Part shown: positions 29,323 through 34,910 of the stretch, piece by piece
Numbering within the stretch: position 1 is the first letter of the stretch
Layout of the letters: every line of letters begins with the position of its first letter
NCBI GenBank assembly: GCA_027483995.1
Contig: JAIXTK010000115.1
Coordinates: 1-34,910 of the forward strand
Length of the DNA: 34,910 nt
From: Acetobacteraceae bacterium
GTDB lineage: Bacteria; Pseudomonadota; Alphaproteobacteria; Acetobacterales; Acetobacteraceae
Direction: 5' to 3'
Made by a program: the position numbers and the translations under genes
Notes under the pieces: generated by a model
What the model saw: only the letters and a program-made list of their open reading frames with translations
The model's database searches: none
Told to the model about the DNA's origin: nothing

Positions 29323-30177
29323 ATGACCGCCCCCGTTCCCGTCGGCACGCTCCTGGCCCAGGCCGCCGCCACCCTGGCCGAAGCCGGCATCGAGGCCCCC
29401 ACCCGCGAGGCCCGCCTGCTGCTGCTGCACGCCATCGGCCGCCCGGCCACTGCCCTGCTGGACCGCGCGGAGCCCGTGCACGCCCCCGCCCTCGCCCCGC
29501 TGCTCGCCCGCCGTGCCGCCCGCGAGCCCATGGCCCTCATCCTCGGCCGCCAGGGCTTCTGGACGCTGGATCTGGAGGTCTCGCCCGACACCCTCATCCC
29601 GCGCGCGGATTCGGAAGCCATCGTGGAAGCCGCCCTGGCCGCCGCCCCCGCCCCGCGCCGCGTGCTGGATCTCGGCACGGGCACCGGCTGCCTGCTGCTC
29701 GCCGTGCTCAGCGAACGCCCACAGGCCTGGGGCCTGGGCATCGACCTCTCGCCCGCCGCCGCCGCACTCGCCGCCCGCAACGCCCGCGCCACGGGCCTCG
29801 CCGCCCGCGCCACCTTCCTCGCCGCCGACTGGTCCGCCCCCCTCTCCGGCACAGCCCGATTCGACCTCGTCCTCTCCAACCCGCCCTACATTCCCACCCA
29901 AGACCTCGCCGGCCTCATGCCGGAAGTCCTCGCCCACGAACCCCCGCGCGCGCTGGATGGCGGGCCGGACGGGTTGGCCGCCTATCGCCATATCATTGCC
30001 ACCCTGCCCGCGCGTCTCGCCCCCGGCGGCGTGGCCGTGCTGGAGGTGGGAATAGGCCAAGCCGCAGACGTCGCCGCCCTGGCCACCACCCTGGGCCTCG
30101 CCCACATCGCCACCCGGCCAGACCTCGCCGGCATCCCGCGCGCCGTCGTGCTGGCCGCCCGGGACCCGCTGGCCTGA
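29323..30177 (+). CDS. prmC: peptide chain release factor N5-glutamine methyltransferase
   Basis: 'RILDLGTGTG'-type motif (VLDLGTGTGCLLLAVLSE), catalytic 'LVLSNPPYIPTQDLAGLMPEV', 'DGGPDGLAAYRHII'; ATG 29323. Confidence 0.95.
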   Translation: MTAPVPVGTLLAQAAATLAEAGIEAPTREARLLLLHAIGRPATALLDRAEPVHAPALAPLLARRAAREPMALILGRQGFWTLDLEVSPDTLIPRADSEAIVEAALAAAPAPRRVLDLGTGTGCLLLAVLSERPQAWGLGIDLSPAAAALAARNARATGLAARATFLAADWSAPLSGTARFDLVLSNPPYIPTQDLAGLMPEVLAHEPPRALDGGPDGLAAYRHIIATLPARLAPGGVAVLEVGIGQAADVAALATTLGLAHIATRPDLAGIPRAVVLAARDPLA

Positions 30178-30431
30178 AAAAACGTTTGGCAGGCGCGGAT
30201 GCCTTCGGTAGCTTGCGACTCGCGTGGCGGGGGTAAGCCCTGCAGGCCCCATTATGCGACAGCGCATTCTGCGCCATCGCGGGACCGTAGAGCCCACGCG
30301 GAAGCCCATGGAACACGATTGCCTGCATGCCCCGCGCGGCACGCAGGACATGGCATCGGATGGCCGGAGCCGGACCGCGGGGACTGCCCCCACGGGCGCC
30401 GGCCGAACACAGGAAAGCGCTTCACACGCCT

Positions 30432-30929
30432 ATGAACATGAAACGCGCACGGGGACGTAACTTTCGCAGCGGTGGCGGCGGGGGCGGTGGCGGCGGAGGC
30501 GGCGGTGGCGGTGGGGGCGGCCCGGTTCGCCACCACAGCGGCGGCGGCAACATTCCGCTCAACCGCAACCACACCTTCGACAGCAGCGGGCCGGATCTGC
30601 GCGTGCGCGGCACCGCCCAGCAGCTGTTCGAGAAATACCTCCAGCTCGGCCGCGACGCTTCCGGTTCCGGCGACCGCGTGATGGCGGAAGCCTATTTCCA
30701 GCATGCGGAGCACTACTTCCGCATCGTCAACGCCATGAACCAGGCCGCCCAGCAGCAGCACGGTGGCCCGCCGCAGCCGCAGCGCCATCACCGCGACAAC
30801 GATGGCCGCGACGGCGAAGGCTCCGGCGACGAAGCCGAAGTCCAGCAGCCTGCCGGCTACGGCGACCAGCCCGGCGCCCAGGTCGAGGTCCGCGCGATCC
30901 CCATCGCTGCCGCCCCCACCGAGGACTAG
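30432..30929 (+). CDS. DUF4167 domain-containing protein with N-terminal poly-Gly tract
   Basis: 'MNMKRARGRNFRS(G)17PVRHH...NHTFDSSGPDLRVRGTAQQLFEKYLQLGRDASGSGDRVMAEAYFQHAEHYFRIVNAMNQ' is the DUF4167 core; downstream of prmC. Confidence 0.88.
   Translation: MNMKRARGRNFRSGGGGGGGGGGGGGGGGGPVRHHSGGGNIPLNRNHTFDSSGPDLRVRGTAQQLFEKYLQLGRDASGSGDRVMAEAYFQHAEHYFRIVNAMNQAAQQQHGGPPQPQRHHRDNDGRDGEGSGDEAEVQQPAGYGDQPGAQVEVRAIPIAAAPTED
30471..30521 (+). repeat. GGN trinucleotide tract encoding 17 consecutive glycines
   Basis: ggtggcggcgggggcggtggcggcggaggcggcggtggcggtgggggcggc, 17 uninterrupted GGN codons. Confidence 0.95.
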
Positions 30930-30995
30930 GCCGGCCCTTCCTTGCCCCCCGCCGCCCCCCCTGGCATCGTCTCGGCAATACCAGGGGAGGAAGCG

Positions 30996-31799
30996 ATGGA
31001 TTTCACGGGCAAGGTGGCAATCGTCACGGGCGGCGCCAACGGCATCGGCCAGGCCGTGGCACAGAGTTTCGCCGCGCGCGGCGCCAAGGGCGTGCTGGTG
31101 GTGGACCGCGATGCGGCGGCCGGGGAGGCCACGGCGGCCGCCATCCGCACCACCGGCGCCCACGCCCTGTTCACCGCCGCCGACGTCACCCAATCCGCCG
31201 ATGTGCGCGCCTATGTTCAGCTGGCGCTGGATACCTGGGGCACGATCGACTGCTTCCACAACAATGCCGGCATCGAGGGCAAGATCGCCGTCACCGCCGA
31301 ATACGATGAAGCCGTGTTCGACAGCGTGATGGCGGTGAACGTGAAGGGCGTGTTCCTCGGCCTGCGCCACGTTCTGCCGGTGATGCTCAAGCAGGGTCAC
31401 GGCGCGGTGGTGAACACCGCCTCGGTCGCCGGCCTGTTTGGCACGCCCGGCATGCCCGCCTATGTCGCCAGCAAGCACGCCGTCATGGGCCTCACCAAGG
31501 TCGCCGCCGGCGAGGTCGGGCCGCAGGGCATCCGCGTCAACGCCGTCTGCCCCGGCCCGATCGACACGCGGATGGTGCGCGACATCGCCAAGCAGGTCTC
31601 GCCCAACAACCCCGAACAGGTGGAGGCGCGCTACGCCGGCTCCATCCCGCTGCGCCGCTACGGCACCGCGCAGGAAGTGGCCAACCTCGTGCTGTTCCTC
31701 TGCTCCGACCTCGCCGGCAACATCACCGGCGCGCAGTACGTCGTCGATGGCGGCCGCACCGCCGCCCCGGCCGGCGTCGCCAGCTCGATCGTGGAATAG
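30996..31799 (+). CDS. SDR family oxidoreductase
   Basis: 'MDFTGKVAIVTGGANGIGQAVAQSFAARGAKGVLVVDRD', 'NNAGIEG', 'YVASKHAVMGLTKVAAGEVGPQGIRVNAVCPGPIDT'; ATG 30996. Confidence 0.93.
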   Translation: MDFTGKVAIVTGGANGIGQAVAQSFAARGAKGVLVVDRDAAAGEATAAAIRTTGAHALFTAADVTQSADVRAYVQLALDTWGTIDCFHNNAGIEGKIAVTAEYDEAVFDSVMAVNVKGVFLGLRHVLPVMLKQGHGAVVNTASVAGLFGTPGMPAYVASKHAVMGLTKVAAGEVGPQGIRVNAVCPGPIDTRMVRDIAKQVSPNNPEQVEARYAGSIPLRRYGTAQEVANLVLFLCSDLAGNITGAQYVVDGGRTAAPAGVASSIVE

Positions 31800-31803
31800 G
31801 GCG

Positions 31804-32550
31804 ATGGAAGGCCTGCTGCGGGGCCGCCGCGCCCTGGTCACCGGCGCGGGATCAGGCATCGGCGAGGGCATCGCGCTCGCCATGTCCCGCGCCGGCGCCT
31901 TCGTCATCGCCACCGACGTGAACGGCGAGGCCGCGATGCGCACCGCCGCAAAAATCGGCGCGGACGCGGCGGCCTTTCAGCTCGACGTCACCAACCGCCC
32001 CGATGTCGATGCCCTCGCCCAACGCATCCAGGTCGAACTCGGCCCGATCGACACGCTGGTGAACAACGCCGGCATCATCCGCCGCGGCACCGTGGAAGAC
32101 CCCACCACGCGGGCGGACTGGGATGCCACGCTGGCGGTGAACCTGGACGGCGTCTTCAACATGGTCACCGGCTTCCTCGCCCAGCTGAAGGCGACGAAGG
32201 GTTGCATCATCAACATCGGCAGCATCCAGAGCTTCGTCGCCCTGCCCAACTCCGCCGCCTACACCGCCAGCAAGGCCGCCGTGCGCGGCCTCACCCAGCA
32301 TTTGGCCACCGAACTCTCCCCCCAGGGCGTGCGCGTCAACGCCATCGGCCCCGGCCTGATCGCCACCCCGCTGAACGAACGCGCGCGCGAGAACCCGGAC
32401 TACATGGCCAACTTCGCCACCCGCATCCCGATGGGCCGCATCGGCACGCCCGACGACATCGCCGGCCCCGCCGTCTTCCTGGCCAGCGACCTCGCCCGCT
32501 ACGTCACCGGCATCACCATGCCGGTGGATGGGGGCTTCCTCTCTTACTGA
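31804..32550 (+). CDS. SDR family oxidoreductase
   Basis: 'MEGLLRGRRALVTGAGSGIGEGIALAMSRAGAFVIATDVN', 'NNAGIIRRGTVED', 'YTASKAAVRGLTQHLATELSPQGVRVNAIGPGLIATPL'; ATG 31804. Confidence 0.93.
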   Translation: MEGLLRGRRALVTGAGSGIGEGIALAMSRAGAFVIATDVNGEAAMRTAAKIGADAAAFQLDVTNRPDVDALAQRIQVELGPIDTLVNNAGIIRRGTVEDPTTRADWDATLAVNLDGVFNMVTGFLAQLKATKGCIINIGSIQSFVALPNSAAYTASKAAVRGLTQHLATELSPQGVRVNAIGPGLIATPLNERARENPDYMANFATRIPMGRIGTPDDIAGPAVFLASDLARYVTGITMPVDGGFLSY

Positions 32551-32555
32551 TCGCC

Positions 32556-32587
32556 TTGGCGCGGACCCACAATGTAATTACATTGTG
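32556..32587 (+). promoter_or_regulatory. candidate promoter/operator of the toxin-antitoxin operon
   Basis: TTGGCG (32556-32561) - 17 nt - TACATT (32579-32584). The -10-like hexamer lies within a perfect 20-bp palindrome CACAATGTAATTACATTGTG (32568-32587). Confidence 0.6.
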
Positions 32588-32604
32588 CTCACGCCCAGGA
32601 GGTC

Positions 32605-32877
32605 ATGATGCCCACCACCCAAGGCAAGGCAGAGACGTTCAACTTCCGCGTCGAGGCTGATCTGAAGGCGGATTTCGTCGCCGCCACCGCCGCAGAGGAC
32701 CGCCCGGCCGGTCAGGTCTTGCGCGACCTCATGCGCCGCTACATCGCGGCCAGGCGCCGCGGCGACTTTGAGGCCGAGGCAAGGCGCCAATCGCGCCTGA
32801 TTGCCACGGACACCCAGGAACACGACGAGATCATGCACTGGATCGACGATGTCTCTGACCGCGACGGCTGGCGCTGA
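32605..32877 (+). CDS. putative antitoxin (RHH/CopG-like small DNA-binding protein)
   Basis: 90 aa; 'ETFNFRVEADLKADFVAATAAEDRPAGQVLRDLMRRYIA' fits a ribbon-helix-helix pattern; precedes a MazF-like gene; AGGAGGT RBS upstream. Confidence 0.8.
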   Translation: MMPTTQGKAETFNFRVEADLKADFVAATAAEDRPAGQVLRDLMRRYIAARRRGDFEAEARRQSRLIATDTQEHDEIMHWIDDVSDRDGWR

Positions 32878-32882
32878 ACGGC

Positions 32883-33212
32883 GTGAAGCCGATGCGGGGC
32901 GACCTCGTGACCATTGTCACCAGCGGCGACTACGGCAAGCCGCGCCCGGCCCTGGTGATCCAGGATGACATTTTCGACGACCTGCCCTCGGTCACTGTCC
33001 TGCCACTGACCAGCGCCCTCCGCGTCGCACCGCTGCTCCGCGTCGACTTACCACCCGGCAGCGACACCGGCCTGCGCGCGGCGTCACAGGTCATGATCGA
33101 CAAGGTCACGACGATCCGGCGTGACAGGGTCGGCCAACGGATAGGCCATGTGGACGACGCCACGCTTGGACAGGCCGCGCGCGCCCTGGCACGCTTCCTC
33201 GGCCTCGCCTGA
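32883..33212 (+). CDS. MazF/PemK-family toxin (putative endoribonuclease)
   Basis: 'RGDLVTIVTSGDYGKPRPALVIQDDIFDDLPSVTVLPLTSAL...LRAASQVMIDKVTTIRRDRVGQRIGHVDDATLGQAARALARFLGL' is MazF/PemK-like; GTG 32883 or ATG 32892 start. Confidence 0.88.
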   Translation: MKPMRGDLVTIVTSGDYGKPRPALVIQDDIFDDLPSVTVLPLTSALRVAPLLRVDLPPGSDTGLRAASQVMIDKVTTIRRDRVGQRIGHVDDATLGQAARALARFLGLA

Positions 33213-33238
33213 CCGCGCCCAAGAAGGAGCCCACCGCC

Positions 33239-34750
33239 ATGTCCGACCTCCTCTCCCTCCCTGCCACCGAACTGCGCCAGCGCATCGGCACCAAGGAGAT
33301 CTCGCCCGTCGAGCTGCTGGAGGCCTGCATCGAGCGCATCATCGCCCTCAACCCCGCCACCAACGCCATCACTGGCGCGGATGTCACCGAGGCCCGCCGT
33401 GTGGCCAAGACCGCGGAACAGGCCGTCCGCCGCGGCGAGCCGCTCGGCCTGCTGCACGGCCTGCCGACAGGGATCAAGGACCTGCACGAAACCGGCGGCC
33501 TGCTCACCACCTACGGCTCCCCGCTGCACGCCAACGACGTGCCGGAATTCGATTGCGCCATGGTCGCCAACGTGCGCGCCGAGGGTGCCGTGATCCTCTG
33601 CAAAACCAACGTCCCCGAATTCGGCGCCGGCGCCAACAGCCGCAACCCGGTCTGGGGCGCCACCGGCAACCCGTTCAACCCCGCGCTCAACCCCGGCGGC
33701 TCCTCCGGCGGCTCCGCCGTGGCGCTGGCCACCGACATGCTGCCGGTCTGCACGGGGTCGGACACCGGCGGCAGCTTGCGCATCCCCGCCGCCATCTGCG
33801 GCGTCGTCGGCTTCCGCCCCTCCCCCGGCGTGGTGCCGATGGACAAGCGCCCGCATGGCTGGTCCGCCATCTCCGTCCTCGGCCCGATGGGCAAGACGGT
33901 GGCCGATACCCGCCTGCTGCTGGCCGCCCAGGCCGCCATGGACGACCGCGAACCACTCGGCTTCCCCGTCCCCCGCGCGGAGATCCTCGCCCCCCGCCCC
34001 GCCGATCTCGGCAGCCTGCGCGTGGCCTGGACCGAGGATTTCGGCCAGGCCCCGGTCGGCAGCGAAATCCGCCAGGCCATGCGCGAGAAGATGGCGGCGA
34101 TGTCCCACCTCTTCGCCGCCTGCGATCCCATCGCCATCGACATGGGCGAGGCCGATCGCTGCTTCGACGTGGTGCGCGCCCAGGGCTTCGTGGCCCGCTA
34201 CCAGTCCCAGTACGAGACCGATCGCAGCCTGCTCGGCCCCAACATCCGCGCCAACTACGAGATCGGCGCCAAGATGACCCTGGCCGACGCCGCCTGGGCC
34301 GCCGGCGAGCAGACCCGCCTCTTCCGTCGCTTCCAAACCCTCTACCGCGACTACGACCTGGTGCTCTCCCCCACCGTCCCGGTCACGCCCTTCCCCTGGA
34401 CCCAGCTCTACCTGGAGGAGCTGGAGGGCGTGAAGCTGCGCAACTACTACCACTGGCTGGCACTCACCTACGACGTCACGCTGGTCACCAACCCCGCCAT
34501 CTCGCTGCCCTGCGGCACGGATCCGATGGGCATGCCCTTCGGCCTGCAGGTCACCGGCCGCTTCCGCGGCGACCTCGCCCTGCTCGATGCCGCGCAATCC
34601 CTGGAAAGCGCCTTCAACCGCATCCCCGGCCTCGCCCGCCCGCGGCCGGACCTCGCCAGGCTCGCCACGCCCCACCCGGCGCTCGCCGCCTTCGCCACTC
34701 ACCGCAGCACCCACCCCCACGCGCGCGCGATCGCCGAACAGGCCGCATGA
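33239..34750 (+). CDS. amidase signature family protein
   Basis: '[21 protein letters not shown]', '[50 protein letters not shown]' canonical amidase signature. Confidence 0.94.
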   Translation: MSDLLSLPATELRQRIGTKEISPVELLEACIERIIALNPATNAITGADVTEARRVAKTAEQAVRRGEPLGLLHGLPTGIKDLHETGGLLTTYGSPLHANDVPEFDCAMVANVRAEGAVILCKTNVPEFGAGANSRNPVWGATGNPFNPALNPGGSSGGSAVALATDMLPVCTGSDTGGSLRIPAAICGVVGFRPSPGVVPMDKRPHGWSAISVLGPMGKTVADTRLLLAAQAAMDDREPLGFPVPRAEILAPRPADLGSLRVAWTEDFGQAPVGSEIRQAMREKMAAMSHLFAACDPIAIDMGEADRCFDVVRAQGFVARYQSQYETDRSLLGPNIRANYEIGAKMTLADAAWAAGEQTRLFRRFQTLYRDYDLVLSPTVPVTPFPWTQLYLEELEGVKLRNYYHWLALTYDVTLVTNPAISLPCGTDPMGMPFGLQVTGRFRGDLALLDAAQSLESAFNRIPGLARPRPDLARLATPHPALAAFATHRSTHPHARAIAEQAA

Positions 34751-34760
34751 CCTGAATCAA
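34747..34760 (+). promoter_or_regulatory. candidate FNR/FixK-type box upstream of hemN
   Basis: ATGAC-ctga-ATCAA against TTGAT-N4-ATCAA (8/10), overlapping the amidase stop codon. Confidence 0.45.
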
Positions 34761-34806
34761 GGCAGGTCCCCGCGCGCAGCCCAAACTGCGGCGCGGAGGG
34801 CCACCC

Positions 34807-34910
34807 ATGACCGATCGCCTCGCCGCCTACGCGCGCCGCGCCGTGCCGCGCTACACCAGCTACCCGACGGCACCGCATTTCCGCGAGGATTTCGCCCCCG
34901 CCACCTATGC
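34807..34910 (+). CDS. hemN: oxygen-independent coproporphyrinogen III oxidase, N-terminal fragment (truncated by window end)
   Basis: 'MTDRLAAYARRAVPRYTSYPTAPHFREDFAPATY' has the HemN N-terminal 'RYTSYPTAPHF' signature; GGAGG RBS at about 34795. Confidence 0.88.
   Translation, partial: MTDRLAAYARRAVPRYTSYPTAPHFREDFAPATY

Noticed and set aside
30471-30521. GGN run as a possible CRISPR or minisatellite array
   Set aside because: Continuous trinucleotide codon run with no spacers, inside a recognised coding gene.
30252-31943. 563-aa minus-strand ORF across DUF4167 and SDR genes
   Set aside because: Spans an intergenic gap and two genes antisense; low-complexity.
32930-34720. 596-aa minus-strand ORF opposite toxin and amidase
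   Set aside because: Gly/Ala/Gln/His-rich shadow ORF.

Overview
This 34.9 kb high-GC window looks like an alphaproteobacterial chromosome segment (possibly Acetobacteraceae-like; taxonomy is inferred from gene content only). I see no tRNA, rRNA, CRISPR array, transposase or prophage genes. In order the window contains: the 3' end of an MCP gene and cheR-cheD-cheB; a thrC / M16 peptidase / TldD-PmbA operon and a Tim44-like protein; a UbiH-family hydroxylase (-); glnK-amtB with a sigma54-like promoter; an EamA transporter, phaB-like reductase and MFS transporter (-); a TPR/glycosyltransferase-like protein; an amidase, class II aldolase and orphan family-5 solute-binding protein with an apparent homopolymer frameshift; a CaiB-type CoA-transferase, SDR and MaoC-like/hot-dog protein; a Pot-type ABC importer (-); an MFS transporter (-); prmC and a DUF4167-type protein with a 17-Gly tract; two SDRs; a MazF/PemK-type toxin-antitoxin pair behind a perfect 20-bp palindrome; a second amidase; and the 5' end of hemN. 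The best candidate for undescribed structure is a family of stop-codon-proximal 3' elements: a polypyrimidine/polypurine hairpin followed by an A5-6/CTTT tail. Three copies share an almost identical core and a fourth diverged copy keeps the architecture. All four begin within about 11 nt of a stop codon in the same orientation relative to the gene. Most of the rest of the window is ordinary core or accessory metabolism.
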